The notes: generated by a model not told the origin, from the sequence alone. A stretch of DNA of 39,137 nt from Mesonia sp. K7 (GCF_003233725.1 NZ_QKQV01000018.1:1-39137), one strand, 5' to 3'. Shown: positions 8,733 to 17,889, counted from the stretch's first letter. Made by a program: numbers and translations.

Positions 8733-9878
8733 TTATTTAGCTAGTCGTATACCAGAAAACTGCCATCTCATATCTGGATGAAAAAAATTCCGGTAGGTGT
8801 TTCTACTGTGGTTTTTTGCGGTAGCTACAGAAGCACCCCGTAAAACCATTTGATTGATCATAAATTTACCATTGTATTCTCCTAAAGCACCAGGAGCTTT
8901 TTTAAAGTTGGGGTAGGGAAGGTAAGCACTATTCGTCCATTCCCAAAGTTGTCCCCAGTTAAATTTTTGCGAAGCAATTTCCCATTCAAATTCGGTAGGT
9001 AACCTCATTTTTTTCCATTCCGCGTAAGCAAAAGCCTCATAAAAACTAATATGGGATACCGGTTTATTGTTTTCTACAGGAACAAAACCATCGAGGGTAT
9101 AATAATGCCACTTATTTTTAACCTTATGCCAATAGAGTGGAGCTTCTATTTGATTTTGTTGGATGAAATCCCAGCCTTCTGCATGCCATAAATTAAAATC
9201 TTGGTAACCACCACTTTCTATAAACGCTATATATTCTTGGTTGGTGGTCAGTTGTGAACTTATTTGAAAACCTTCTGAATAAACCTGATGCCTTCCTAAT
9301 TCATTATCATAACAAAACCCATTAGCTTTATAACCAATTTCATACAAACCTTTATCAATCGTGATCAAAGCTGCTTTTGAGGGAACAGCTTCTAACTGGA
9401 CGTTATTACTTATACTGGGAAATGTAGGTTGATTTCCTAAAATATACTTGATATCGTAATAAAAGAGTTCTTGGTGTTGCTGCTCGTGGTGAATGCCCAA
9501 AGTAACTACCTTCAATGCTTTTTGAGAAGGATTGTTTTGGAAAAACAGCATCATTTGTTCATCGACATAAGCGCGATAATCGTACACTTGCGCTACAGTA
9601 GGTCTAGTCATGAGTCCGCGATTGGGTCGTAAGACCCGTTCTCCCGCGTTGTTGTAATAACTATTGAATAAGTAAGCAAAGTCTTCGTTATATACGCTGT
9701 AGTCTTTTACAAAACTCTTCAATACAAACTGTTCAAAAAACCAAGTGCTGTGTGCCAAATGCCATTTGGGCGGAGATACAAATATGGCAGGTTGTACCGA
9801 AAAATCTTCTGTCTTTAAAGATTTACAAATAGCTAAAAAACGTTTTCGGGTATTTATATATAGCTCTTGAATGTTCAT
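8733..9878 (-). CDS. egtB: Ergothioneine biosynthesis protein EgtB (iron-dependent sulfoxide synthase)
   Basis: 381 aa from the ATG at 9878. The N-terminal DinB-like helical domain carries the iron ligands: WHLAHSTWFFEQ and GIHHEQQHQEL (His pattern of the three-His site). The C-terminal FGE-sulfatase-like domain includes LPTEFEWEIAS, WEWTNSAY and the closing FHPDMRWQFSGIRLAK. EgtB joins hercynine to a cysteine thiol donor. A longer GTG frame begins at 9932, but the promoter at 9907-9936 would start transcription inside it, so the ATG is preferred. No egtE or egtC gene is in the window. Confidence 0.93.
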   Translation of the reverse strand: MNIQELYINTRKRFLAICKSLKTEDFSVQPAIFVSPPKWHLAHSTWFFEQFVLKSFVKDYSVYNEDFAYLFNSYYNNAGERVLRPNRGLMTRPTVAQVYDYRAYVDEQMMLFFQNNPSQKALKVVTLGIHHEQQHQELFYYDIKYILGNQPTFPSISNNVQLEAVPSKAALITIDKGLYEIGYKANGFCYDNELGRHQVYSEGFQISSQLTTNQEYIAFIESGGYQDFNLWHAEGWDFIQQNQIEAPLYWHKVKNKWHYYTLDGFVPVENNKPVSHISFYEAFAYAEWKKMRLPTEFEWEIASQKFNWGQLWEWTNSAYLPYPNFKKAPGALGEYNGKFMINQMVLRGASVATAKNHSRNTYRNFFHPDMRWQFSGIRLAK

Positions 9879-9906
9879 TAAAAAGTGCTTCTCTTTTTTA
9901 GCATCC

Positions 9907-9936
9907 GTAAGATACACAAAAACTTTTTGCACACAA
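9907..9936 (-). promoter_or_regulatory. Promoter of egtBD
   Basis: On the minus strand TTG (9936-9934), 19 bp, then TATCTTAC (9914-9907), a TAnnTT match to the -7 box. Transcription would begin near 9900, about 20 bp ahead of the ATG at 9878, which decides the egtB start. Confidence 0.6.
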
Positions 9937-10004
9937 GTCTGAATGCTATAAAGTATCCTTAAAAAAACGGATCAGGTATTTTTTCACCACTTTCTTAAAA
10001 AAAT

Positions 10005-10012
10005 TATATTTG
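10005..10012 (+). promoter_or_regulatory. -7 box for the DUF3667 gene
   Basis: A perfect TAnnTTTG (TATATTTG). The TTG of a longer reading frame (10010) lies inside this box, so translation must start later, at the ATG 10037. Confidence 0.6.
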
Positions 10013-10036
10013 TGTAACCAATCCATCTTTCTTGTT

Positions 10037-10864
10037 ATGCCAAAAAACACCTCTATTCAGCCGATTACACCCTGGGAGCAGGAAACCATCACCATCACCG
10101 AATCAAGGGAGATCCGAAGACTACAACTCAACACCTTTTCCGACGAAATTGGAGAGGCCTTAAATGTAAACAAAGGTTTGCTCTATACCTTTAAAGGTTT
10201 AACCATAGCACCAGGGAAAACCATCAGGAATTATCTAGGAATAGGAAGGTATAAGGTGATGAATCCCTTAAAATATTTGTTGGTCCTGATGACTATCTTT
10301 TTATTGATTGCTATTCCCGGCGGTTATTTCGAATCGATTGAAAAGCTACAAGAAATAGGAGGTATAAATATAGAAAATAATGGCAAAAATGTCACTTCAG
10401 CAGAAGCCCAAGAAGTGCAAAAAATGATCATGGATTACATGCATTATTATCAAGAATTATTCGCTAACTATTTTAACTTTTGGATGATCTTGACCGTAGG
10501 TTTTATTTCGGTATTTTCTTATTTATTGTATAAGAAAAGAGGTTATAATTTTTTAGAACACTTAGTCGTCAACCTTTTTGCCCAAGCCCATGTAGTCATT
10601 TTTATGATTGTATCGGCAATTTTTACTCCTTTTGTTTCTTTTGAAATAAATTCTATGCTCATAGGAATCACTACTTTTTTGGGGTACCTTTATTTTATAT
10701 GGGTGTACAAGCAGGTATTTCAACAAGGTTTACTGAAAACCATTATAAAATCTACCATCGCCTATGTATTTGGCGCCTCTATTTTTTCAATTCTTCTTGC
10801 CATGATCATTTTTGTGATCTTTTTTATAACACATCGGGAAACCTTTACGGCTATAGGTTTCTAA
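10037..10864 (+). CDS. DUF3667 family membrane protein
   Basis: 275 aa from the ATG at 10037. The N-terminal part has the DUF3667 pattern (NKGLLYTFKGLTIAPGKTIRNYL, then GRYKVMNPLKYLLVLMT), followed by about five hydrophobic helices: one just after the motif, others in the last 130 residues. The family is common in Bacteroidota and its role is unknown. It is divergent from egtBD with separate promoters, and convergent with the small membrane gene at 10871-11155 only 6 bp away. Confidence 0.85.
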   Translation: MPKNTSIQPITPWEQETITITESREIRRLQLNTFSDEIGEALNVNKGLLYTFKGLTIAPGKTIRNYLGIGRYKVMNPLKYLLVLMTIFLLIAIPGGYFESIEKLQEIGGINIENNGKNVTSAEAQEVQKMIMDYMHYYQELFANYFNFWMILTVGFISVFSYLLYKKRGYNFLEHLVVNLFAQAHVVIFMIVSAIFTPFVSFEINSMLIGITTFLGYLYFIWVYKQVFQQGLLKTIIKSTIAYVFGASIFSILLAMIIFVIFFITHRETFTAIGF

Positions 10865-10870
10865 GTGTTT

Positions 10871-11155
10871 TTATGCTATGAGGTGATAAATGATGATACT
10901 TATATTTACGAGGAGGCTTAAGAGCAAGGCATGAAAAACCACTTTAGGCTTTAAATTGGCCAATACCGTCGAGTTAAAGCCCATGCAGGCAACCGTAACG
11001 ATGAGTAGTTGTAACATTTCGGTAAATCCGTGTCCTTGCATTAACGCCAACATGGCTGCGGCAGAACCTATGCAGCTGGATAGAATAATCCCTAAAGGAA
11101 TGTACATATAAAATGACTCCTCAAAATCGATGTAAAATTTTTGATAGTAATTCAT
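10871..11155 (-). CDS. Small integral membrane protein, unknown function
   Basis: 94 aa from the ATG at 11155. A longer frame begins with TTG at 11185, but that TTG is the end of a perfect -7 box (TAATTTTG on the minus strand), so the ATG (MNYYQKFYIDFEESFYMYIP) is taken. It has three hydrophobic helices: about 20-42, 48-68 and 72-93. I recall similar short proteins in flavobacteria, without function. Its gene follows the Crp/Fnr regulator on the same strand, though its own promoter is visible. Confidence 0.75.
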   Translation of the reverse strand: MNYYQKFYIDFEESFYMYIPLGIILSSCIGSAAAMLALMQGHGFTEMLQLLIVTVACMGFNSTVLANLKPKVVFHALLLSLLVNISIIIYHLIA

Positions 11156-11182
11156 GATATCATTAGGTTTAAAAATGAATAT

Positions 11183-11190
11183 CAAAATTA
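11183..11190 (-). promoter_or_regulatory. -7 box for the 94-aa membrane protein
   Basis: On the minus strand TAATTTTG fits TAnnTTTG exactly and lies 27 bp upstream of the ATG at 11155. No clear -33 TTG is seen. Confidence 0.5.
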
Positions 11191-11236
11191 TGTTGGCTAT
11201 TCAGCTTATTTTATGACCATAATCATAAGGCCTATT

Positions 11237-11833
11237 TTAGCGATAAACTTTTCGGCTTTTTATTTTTATCATGCCTTTTCTTTCCAAACTTTTGATGGCT
11301 CTAATGACCGTTTCGACGCGTAAACCGGTGAGATCGGCAATTTGTTGTCGGGTTAAATTTACCTGAAAAGAAAAAGGCGCCGTCAGTTGATAGATATCGT
11401 GTTTTAAATAATCCAGCATTCTTAAAATCCGGTGTTCGGGCTCTTGTGAAGACATTTCGGAAGCCATAATAGATTTATAATACAATCTCGATGCAAGCGC
11501 TTCGGTCACTTTTAAATGAATTTCCGGATGCGCCAATAGCAATTCGAAAAAAGCCTCTTTTTTTAATTGAATCAATTCAATATCAGTTATCGCAATTGCA
11601 TTGGCAGGGTAAGTGATTTGAGCAAAGAGTGGCGGTTCGCCAAAACTTCGTGGAGCCGAAAAAATACCTTGAATAAACTCTTTTCCGTTTTCGAGGTAAT
11701 TGTTCATTTTTACTTCCCCAGAAATGAGCTGAAAATAATAATGCGCCTGTTGGTTTTCTTTAAAAATAGAGTCGCTTTTGGAAAACGCTTTTCTTTCGCC
11801 ACCAAATTCATATAACAGGTTTTCGGGAATCAT
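11237..11833 (-). CDS. Crp/Fnr family transcriptional regulator
   Basis: 198 aa. The N-terminal cyclic-nucleotide-binding-like barrel (about 15-110, with LISGEVKMNN and PRSFGEPPLFAQ) is followed by a C-terminal winged helix (about 150-195) whose recognition region is LTRQQIADLTGLRVETVIRAI, a clear Crp-type HTH. There is no N-terminal cysteine cluster, so it is not an iron-sulfur FNR oxygen sensor. Typical residues for cAMP binding are not evident. Its targets are unknown; the nearest candidate is the small membrane gene downstream. Confidence 0.92.
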   Translation of the reverse strand: MIPENLLYEFGGERKAFSKSDSIFKENQQAHYYFQLISGEVKMNNYLENGKEFIQGIFSAPRSFGEPPLFAQITYPANAIAITDIELIQLKKEAFFELLLAHPEIHLKVTEALASRLYYKSIMASEMSSQEPEHRILRMLDYLKHDIYQLTAPFSFQVNLTRQQIADLTGLRVETVIRAIKSLERKGMIKIKSRKVYR

Positions 11834-11913
11834 AAGGTATTTTTAATGAATGTAAAGTTACGAATCATGAGATGATCCTACATAATAGGCTAAGGGAAAA
11901 CTTACAACACAAG

Positions 11914-12077
11914 TATAGCTTCCCCCTAGTAAAAGCAGGGATAGTGTATAGCTGAACCGATGCTAACCCGATACTCCTTCGATGCTGGCTCGTATAAAGT
12001 CCCTGTTTACGGGGAAACTACGGTCTAGTATCGAAGCAGCATCGGTTTAGCTATAGGCTTAATAGGGGTGAACTATA
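11914..12077. repeat. Large palindromic element (~165 nt)
   Basis: Nested inverted repeats: an outer pair of about 15 bp (11914-11929 with 12061-12077, imperfect), a middle pair TATAGCTGAACCGATGCT / AGCATCGGTTTAGCTATA (11947-11964 with 12038-12055, one mismatch), and an inner pair CGATACT / AGTATCG (11969-11975 with 12027-12033). The centre holds a CCCTG-TTTA-CGGGG hairpin. It is either a structured RNA or a non-autonomous palindromic transposable element. No ORF crosses it. Confidence 0.75.
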
Positions 12078-12315
12078 AGCTTGCATGGAGGAGTTAGGCT
12101 TCTTCTTAGTAGTAAAACCATAGGGTTTATGGAGAAAGATTTTGATTAATAGGCAGGTTTCAAAACCTTGCTAGGTCTTTCACTTCGATTATTCCTGCAT
12201 TTTTTGGCTTATTGATGACCAAGAACTTTTTGGTTATAGTTTTCTTCATATAAAATTTGAGGTACAAAGCTCCAAAATGAATTAAAAATAAATGCACATC
12301 CAACAAAGAGGAGGA
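12078..12315. other. Intergenic DNA without recognisable gene
   Basis: Between the palindromic element and repeat B. Short stop-rich frames only; I see no RNA gene or conserved site. Confidence 0.5.
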
Positions 12316-12384
12316 AAGCCCATATCTTTCACAAGCACTTTTATCTAGGGGCTTTGAAGCGTAACTTGCCGTAGCGGTTATTTT
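12316..12384 (+). repeat. Repeat B, copy 1 (69 nt)
   Basis: A degenerate copy of 38133-38201, same length. It begins AAGCCCATATCT, has the imperfect stem AAGCCCATA / TAGGGGCTT, and is followed by the fully conserved GAAGCGTAACTTGCCGTAGC and GGTTATTTT. The layout (hairpin plus conserved 3' tail) resembles REP elements mobilised by TnpA/RAYT proteins, but no such gene is in the window. Confidence 0.8.
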
Positions 12385-12460
12385 TTATAATAGAAATAGA
12401 AGCTTTTCGGTAGGACCAATTAGTAGAAAGACTCCAATAAGGATGTAAACAAAAGAACCA

Positions 12461-12481
12461 AGTGGTTAAAAGTTACCCACT
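12461..12481. promoter_or_regulatory. Candidate enhancer dyad upstream of pntAA
   Basis: AGTGGTTAA - AAG - TTACCCACT, 8 of 9 bases paired. It lies about 80 bp upstream of the sigma-54-like site, where NtrC-type activators usually bind. Assignment to the response regulator at 16552 is inference. Confidence 0.4.
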
Positions 12482-12558
12482 CCAATTTCATGTCGATGAT
12501 TTCTTAAGTCTCAGAATATCAATCATCTGTGTTTTTATCTATGATTTTTATAAAAAAA

Positions 12559-12573
12559 GGCACAATACTTGGC
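12559..12573 (+). promoter_or_regulatory. Sigma-54-like promoter of the pnt operon
   Basis: GGCAC, five bases, then TTGG: the -24/-12 form (GG-N10-GC) with a single mismatch in the second element. The GG lies 46 bp before the ATG. A sigma-54 activator gene is encoded in the same block, which supports the call. Confidence 0.5.
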
Positions 12574-12604
12574 TAGCGGCATACTCTAAAAACAAACTAT
12601 ATTT

Positions 12605-13684
12605 ATGGGGTATTCTATAGGGCTCATTAAAGAGCCTATTTACGAAACCAGAATAGCACTATTGCCTGATGAAATTAAAAAACTGAAAGCGCAATATCAG
12701 GTTGAAGTTTTACTGGAAAAAGACTATGGTACATCCGTAGGTATTTCTGATGAAGCATTTATGGGTTCAGGTGCTGTTCTGCAACCAGTAGAGGTAATTC
12801 TGGAAAAAGCGGATTTTATTTTATCGATTAACGATGTGTTATCAGAAGAATTACCTATCCCTCCCAAAGCTAAATTTATAGGTGTTTTCAATGCTTTGTT
12901 TTTCCCTGAGCGCTTACAAAAGTATGAGAAAAGTGAAGCTTCGGTATACAGTTTAGATCAACTTCCTAGAACTACTATAGCCCAAACGATGGATGTACGT
13001 TCCTCTATGGATGCACTTTCAGGTTATCAATCTATCCTAAAAGCAGCACAACTTTATGGAGATATCTTTCCGATGATGACCACTGCTTCCAAAACTTTAC
13101 AGCCTGTAAATGTTTTGGTTTTGGGAGCTGGCGTTGCAGGTTTGCAGGCCATAGCCACTGCCAAACGCTTAGGTGCCGAAGTATATGCTTTTGACGTTAG
13201 AAAAGCTGCAGGAGAAGAAGTAAGAAGTTTGGGTGCTCATTTTATAGAAGTAGAAGGGAGTACCGAATCCCATAACGCGGGAGGATATGCTGTAGAACAA
13301 AGTAGTGATTATAAAAAGCGACAAGAAGAAGAAATTAAAGCAAAACTTGCTTCTACAAATATTGTGATCTGTACTGCAAACATTCCAGGAAAGAAAGCAC
13401 CGTTGCTTCTAAACGAAGAAAGTTTAAAATGTATGCCCCCTAATAGTGTGGTGATTGATTTAGCCGCAGAGCAAGGAGGGAACTGTAGTTTGACAAAGAA
13501 TAATGAACTTACTTCCTTTGATTCCATCACTATTTATGGGAACTCTTATTTGTCTCGTGAATTACCCATGGCAGCATCAAAACTATTAGCGGCAAATTTT
13601 TATAATTTTTTAAAATATATGATCGAAAAAGGAGAATCGCACGAACTGATCTCCGCTTGTCAAGTGACTTTTAATCTAAAATAA
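12605..13684 (+). CDS. pntAA: Proton-translocating NAD(P) transhydrogenase, subunit alpha part 1 (NAD-binding domain)
   Basis: 359 aa, the soluble domain I of the split alpha subunit. It opens IGLIKEPIYETRIALLPDEI, typical of the alanine dehydrogenase/PNT N-terminal domain, and has a Rossmann motif VLVLGAGVAGLQAIATAKRLGAEV (about 168-192), then the mobile-loop region around HNAGGYA and an NIVICTANIPG segment. The enzyme couples hydride transfer between NADH and NADP+ to proton movement across the inner membrane. Next gene starts 7 bp on. It is probably under the sigma-54-like site at 12559. Confidence 0.95.
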   Translation: MGYSIGLIKEPIYETRIALLPDEIKKLKAQYQVEVLLEKDYGTSVGISDEAFMGSGAVLQPVEVILEKADFILSINDVLSEELPIPPKAKFIGVFNALFFPERLQKYEKSEASVYSLDQLPRTTIAQTMDVRSSMDALSGYQSILKAAQLYGDIFPMMTTASKTLQPVNVLVLGAGVAGLQAIATAKRLGAEVYAFDVRKAAGEEVRSLGAHFIEVEGSTESHNAGGYAVEQSSDYKKRQEEEIKAKLASTNIVICTANIPGKKAPLLLNEESLKCMPPNSVVIDLAAEQGGNCSLTKNNELTSFDSITIYGNSYLSRELPMAASKLLAANFYNFLKYMIEKGESHELISACQVTFNLK

Positions 13685-13691
13685 TTTTACC

Positions 13692-13997
13692 ATGATTTTA
13701 TTTTTACAAGAAAATTTAGAAAGCATTTATATTGTATTGTTATGTGTCTTTATAGGTATTGAAGTACTATCTAATGTGCCTACTGTCTTGCATACCCCTT
13801 TGATGTCAGGGGCTAATGCTATTAGTGGAGTAATTACCATAGGCGCTATCGCTCTTATGTTACAATTACCAGAAGACACTTCGATTTGGATTCAAATTTT
13901 AGGAGGGATAGCTGTTTTCCTAGGAGTTTTAAATATTGCAGGTGGATTTATGGTCACTCAAAAAATGTTACAAATGTTTCAACCAAAATCCAATTAA
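13692..13997 (+). CDS. pntAB: NAD(P) transhydrogenase subunit alpha part 2 (membrane domain)
   Basis: 101 aa with three hydrophobic helices (about 8-28, 38-60, 65-90). The conserved stretch EVLSNVPTVLHTPLMSGANA is the hallmark of this membrane subunit. It forms the proton channel together with the membrane part of PntB. It sits 7 bp after pntAA and 3 bp before pntB in a tight operon. Confidence 0.95.
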   Translation: MILFLQENLESIYIVLLCVFIGIEVLSNVPTVLHTPLMSGANAISGVITIGAIALMLQLPEDTSIWIQILGGIAVFLGVLNIAGGFMVTQKMLQMFQPKSN

Positions 13998-14000
13998 ATT

Positions 14001-15392
14001 ATGCAGGTAATTACTGATGTGGGGTATTTGTTAGCTTCCTTTTCCTTTATCATAGGCTTAAAGCTGATGAGTTCACCCCAAAAAGCTAAAAAGGGAAATA
14101 GGGTTGCAACTATAGGAATGGGAATAGCCTTAATTACCGTGTTGATCGGAGGGATTTCCAAAAATATAAATTACACGAGTTTACTTATTCTCTCCATCGC
14201 TATTTTGGCAGGGGTAATCGTAGGAAGAAAAATGGCCTTTACGGTAAAAATGACCGCTATGCCTCAAATGGTATCTCTTTTGAATGCCACAGGGGGCGGT
14301 TGTGCCATGCTTTTAGGTTATATAGAAGCCTCACAAATTAGTGAATATTTATACAGTTCATCTCTCCTGTTATTGAATTTAGGAGTAGTTACCGGTGCCA
14401 TTGCTTTATCCGGTAGTATAGTTGCCTACTTAAAACTTGGTGGGAAAATAAGAGATTTACATCAGGGTGGGGTACACTGGTTTTCTAGAGTTCTATTTCT
14501 GTGTATTGTCCTACTCCCTTTAGGTTATTTTTTACAAATTATTCCTTGGTCGTTTTACGAACTTACGTTGGTTTTAATCTTTATAGGATTGTTATATGGT
14601 GTATTGTTTGTGGTGCCTATAGGAGGAGCAGATATGCCGGTGGTCATCTCCTTGTTAAACTCTATTACCGGTATTGCTACGGCTTTAGCCGGCTTGTTGT
14701 ATGCCAATAAAGCTATGATTGCAGGAGGAATATTTGTAGGAGCTGCAGGTATCTTTTTGACTATGTTGATGTGTAAAGCAATGAACCGTTCTTTATGGCG
14801 TGTGATTGTAGGAAACACAGGTTCAAAAACTCAAAATATAGGTGGAGAAACATCCCAAGAAATCCGAGAAACCAGCGTGAGTGAAGTAGTCACACAACTT
14901 CTACTTTCCAAAAAAATAGGAATTGTACCCGGTTATGGAATGGCTGTAGCCCAAGCACAACACACTTGTGCACAGTTGCAAAATTTATTGCAAAATAAAG
15001 GAAAAACCCTTGATTATATTATTCATCCAGTGGCAGGAAGAATGCCAGGGCATATGAATGTATTATTAGCAGAAGCTAAAATTGGTTATCACTATTTAAA
15101 AGAGATGCATGAAGTAAATGATGAGATGGGCAGCTATGATATGATATTTGTAATAGGGGCAAACGATGTGGTCAACCCAGCTGCAGAATCCAATCCTGCT
15201 AGTCCTATTTATGGAATGCCTATTATAAAAAGTCATTTAAGCAAACAGGTGGTGGTATTTAAAAGAAGTATGAAACCAGGTTATTCTGGTGTTTCGAATG
15301 ATTTATTTGAATATGATAATTGTCAGTTATTATTTGGTGATGCTCAAGTGAGCTTACAAGAAATTGTCACCCAACTGAAAGCATTAAATTAG
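14001..15392 (+). CDS. pntB: NAD(P) transhydrogenase subunit beta
   Basis: 463 aa. The first two thirds hold about nine membrane helices, with MPQMVSLLNATGGGCAM and GADMPVVISLLNSITGIAT; the C-terminal third is the NADP-binding domain III (KIGIVPGYGMAVAQAQHT, HPVAGRMPGHMNVLLAE, VIGANDVVNPAAESNP, KRSMKPGYSG). It completes a three-gene enzyme. The kinase gene follows after 44 bp, so the operon may continue into the two-component genes. Confidence 0.96.
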   Translation: MQVITDVGYLLASFSFIIGLKLMSSPQKAKKGNRVATIGMGIALITVLIGGISKNINYTSLLILSIAILAGVIVGRKMAFTVKMTAMPQMVSLLNATGGGCAMLLGYIEASQISEYLYSSSLLLLNLGVVTGAIALSGSIVAYLKLGGKIRDLHQGGVHWFSRVLFLCIVLLPLGYFLQIIPWSFYELTLVLIFIGLLYGVLFVVPIGGADMPVVISLLNSITGIATALAGLLYANKAMIAGGIFVGAAGIFLTMLMCKAMNRSLWRVIVGNTGSKTQNIGGETSQEIRETSVSEVVTQLLLSKKIGIVPGYGMAVAQAQHTCAQLQNLLQNKGKTLDYIIHPVAGRMPGHMNVLLAEAKIGYHYLKEMHEVNDEMGSYDMIFVIGANDVVNPAAESNPASPIYGMPIIKSHLSKQVVVFKRSMKPGYSGVSNDLFEYDNCQLLFGDAQVSLQEIVTQLKALN

Positions 15393-15436
15393 TTTATAAT
15401 TAAAAAATAAACCGAGAAATAGTATCTTTATCTTCT

Positions 15437-16555
15437 ATGAATGATCAAGTTATAGATAGCCATACCACCAAGGAGCATTTGATTGAACGGGTAAAAGAGC
15501 TTAGTTGTCTTTATGCAATTTCAACGCTTTTTCAGAAGTATGAGGAAGAAGATGATTCGGATAAACTTTTAGGGGAGATTGCTTTTGTTTTGAAAGAAGC
15601 TTGGCGGTTTTCAGAAGATGTGCTAGTAGTTTTAGCTATTCTTGACCATCACCTAATGACAGGTGACTTACCTTCTAAAACCGTTTCACAAAAAGGAACC
15701 CTTTCTATTTTTAAAAAACCAGTAGGGTATATAGAAGTACATTATCCTGGTACTGATTATAAAAAAACAGATTTCTTAGAAGAAGAACAAAAATTGCTTG
15801 ATAAGGTATGTCACGAAGTAGGTACTTATTTTGAAAAAAAAGAGCAGTTAAAAAAAGAAGCCCTTTTAGAGCGTAGTGCACAACGACACGATCGTCTTGC
15901 TATTTTAGGAGAAATTACCGCAGGAATTGCCCATGAATTGAATACTCCCCTAGGTAACATTTTGGGGTTTGCAGAATTTATTGAAGAAAAAACAACACAA
16001 ACTTCCATTAAGAGGGATATCAAAAAAATTATAGAAGCTGCCATCTTCTCAAGAGAGGTTGTAAAAAACTTAATGTTTTTTGCGTGTGAAATGCCCCAAA
16101 ACCGGGAGCATATAGATATTAGACCCATAATTAAACAAGCTTTAAGCTTATTGAGCCAGAGCTTTAAAAAGGCACAAGTAAAAGTTTCTTTAGAAGCTGA
16201 TGAAGCTGTATATGCCCCTATCGATAGCGTTCAACTCACGCAAGTGATGTTTAATTTATTGATCAATGCGATTTACGCTTCTCCGCCCCATAGTTCGATT
16301 AAATGTATCTTGACCCAAGATGTTGATTCTTTATACATAGAAATCATAGACCAAGGGAAAGGCATCCCTGCTGAAAACATTGAAAAGATATTTGAGCCTT
16401 TTTTTACAACGAAGCCAGTAGGAGAAGGTTCTGGTTTAGGCTTGAGTGTCGTTCACGGAATTGTTAAAAGCCATAAAGGAAGCATCAGTGTACATCAAAA
16501 TATCCCACAAGGATCTATATTTCGTATTTGTATCCCTAAAAATACAAGTGTATGA
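15437..16555 (+). CDS. Soluble sensor histidine kinase
   Basis: 372 aa without membrane segments. The N-terminal half (about 15-135) resembles a GAF-type sensor domain. A HisKA helix carries the phospho-acceptor H166 in GIAHELNTPLGN; the ATPase domain shows the N-box NLLINAIYA, the G1 box IDQGKGIPAENIEKIFEPFFTTK start and G2 GSGLGLSVVHGI. Being cytoplasmic, it should sense an internal signal; with pnt and gdh as neighbours, redox or nitrogen state is likely (inference). Its stop overlaps the regulator start by 4 bp (ATGA). A weak -7 (TATCTTTA) lies just ahead. Confidence 0.93.
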   Translation: MNDQVIDSHTTKEHLIERVKELSCLYAISTLFQKYEEEDDSDKLLGEIAFVLKEAWRFSEDVLVVLAILDHHLMTGDLPSKTVSQKGTLSIFKKPVGYIEVHYPGTDYKKTDFLEEEQKLLDKVCHEVGTYFEKKEQLKKEALLERSAQRHDRLAILGEITAGIAHELNTPLGNILGFAEFIEEKTTQTSIKRDIKKIIEAAIFSREVVKNLMFFACEMPQNREHIDIRPIIKQALSLLSQSFKKAQVKVSLEADEAVYAPIDSVQLTQVMFNLLINAIYASPPHSSIKCILTQDVDSLYIEIIDQGKGIPAENIEKIFEPFFTTKPVGEGSGLGLSVVHGIVKSHKGSISVHQNIPQGSIFRICIPKNTSV

Positions 16556-17889
16556 GTTTAAAACGTGAGAATATACTTATTGTTGATGATAATTATGATA
16601 TGCTTGAGGTCATTCAAAGACAGCTCAAAGCACTAGCATATCACGTTTATAAAGCTTCTTCTGTAAATGAGGCTATCGATTTACTACAATCTGGAAGCAT
16701 CGATTTGCTGATTACCGATATCCAGATGCCTGGAGTCGATGGGTTTGAGCTGATTAAATATGTAGAGGAACATTATCCCTTTTTACCTACCTTGGTCGTT
16801 ACGGGCTTTCCCTCTGTTAATTCTGCTGTAACCGCTATGAAATCCGGTGCAACCGATTATTTGGTAAAGCCTTTTACCAATAAAGAATTGAAAAAGGCGG
16901 TAGAAAAATCATTTCGTTCTAAAAAGGCGAGCAGGGTATCTCTTTCCCACCTTTCCTTGCCATCTCCTCAAAACCCTATTTCTTATGCCGGTATCATTGG
17001 GCAATCTAAAAGTATACAACAGGTTATTGATTATATTGAACGCGTAAAAAGTAACCGGGCGACTATTTTGATCCAGGGTGAAAGTGGAACGGGAAAAGAG
17101 TTGATAGCACGTGCCATTCATTATAAAGGCTCGTTCGCTGGCAATCCTTTTATCGCTGTGAATTGTGGTGCCATTCCAGAAAACTTATTGGAATCGGAAT
17201 TGTTTGGTTATGAAAAAGGGGCTTTTACTGGAGCCCAACAAGCCAAAGAAGGCTTTTTTCAAGCAGCCCATACCGGAACCATTTTTTTAGATGAAATAGG
17301 AACTGCACCTGCTTCCGTTCAAATACGGTTGCTACGTGTTTTGCAAGAAAAAGAAGTAACGAAGATAGGGGCTACGAAGGCACAAAAAGTTAAACTTAGA
17401 ATTATCGCAGCTACCAATGAGGATTTGTACCGACAAGTGCAACAAGGAACTTTTAGAGAGGACTTATACTATCGTTTGAATGTGGTGGATATCAACGTAC
17501 CTTCTTTACGAGAACGAAAAGAGGATATCCCTTTACTGGTTGATTTTTTTCTTAGCAAATATGCTAAAGAATATGCCAAAAAGAAATTGGAACTGAATCC
17601 TCGTGTATATGAAATTTTCGAACGTTATCCTTGGCCTGGAAACATTAGAGAACTAGAGAATTGCCTCCAAAAGCTCACCATCATGCATGAAGAAAAAGTG
17701 GATATATCCGAACTCCCTGAGCATTTTAAATATAAAATAGATGCCTCTGGAAGCGATGAACTTATTTCACTTGAAGCCATGGAAAAAAAGTACATCCAAA
17801 AAGTACTCGCTGCTGTTAACAACAATAAAACCAAGGCTGCAGAAATCCTTAACATCACCAGAAAGACTTTGCGTAACAAACTTTCCTAG
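16552..17889 (+). CDS. Sigma-54-dependent response regulator (NtrC family)
   Basis: 445 aa with three domains. Receiver: VDDN near residue 12, phospho-acceptor D56 in LLITDIQMPG, K106 in YLVKPF. AAA+ domain: Walker A GESGTGKE (176-183), sigma-54 contact loop GAFTGA (223-228), Walker B TIFLDEIG (243-250), and RLNV/PSLRERKEDIPLL. The C-terminal Fis-type HTH ends TKAAEILNITRKTLRNKLS. It is a cognate partner of the overlapping kinase. Sigma-54-like sites flank it before pntAA and before the cysteine-rich gene, so these two operons are the natural targets. Confidence 0.96.
   Translation: MSLKRENILIVDDNYDMLEVIQRQLKALAYHVYKASSVNEAIDLLQSGSIDLLITDIQMPGVDGFELIKYVEEHYPFLPTLVVTGFPSVNSAVTAMKSGATDYLVKPFTNKELKKAVEKSFRSKKASRVSLSHLSLPSPQNPISYAGIIGQSKSIQQVIDYIERVKSNRATILIQGESGTGKELIARAIHYKGSFAGNPFIAVNCGAIPENLLESELFGYEKGAFTGAQQAKEGFFQAAHTGTIFLDEIGTAPASVQIRLLRVLQEKEVTKIGATKAQKVKLRIIAATNEDLYRQVQQGTFREDLYYRLNVVDINVPSLRERKEDIPLLVDFFLSKYAKEYAKKKLELNPRVYEIFERYPWPGNIRELENCLQKLTIMHEEKVDISELPEHFKYKIDASGSDELISLEAMEKKYIQKVLAAVNNNKTKAAEILNITRKTLRNKLS

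Noticed and set aside
11947-12055. CRISPR array
   Set aside because: Repeats are inverted and nested, not direct with regular spacers; no cas genes in the window.
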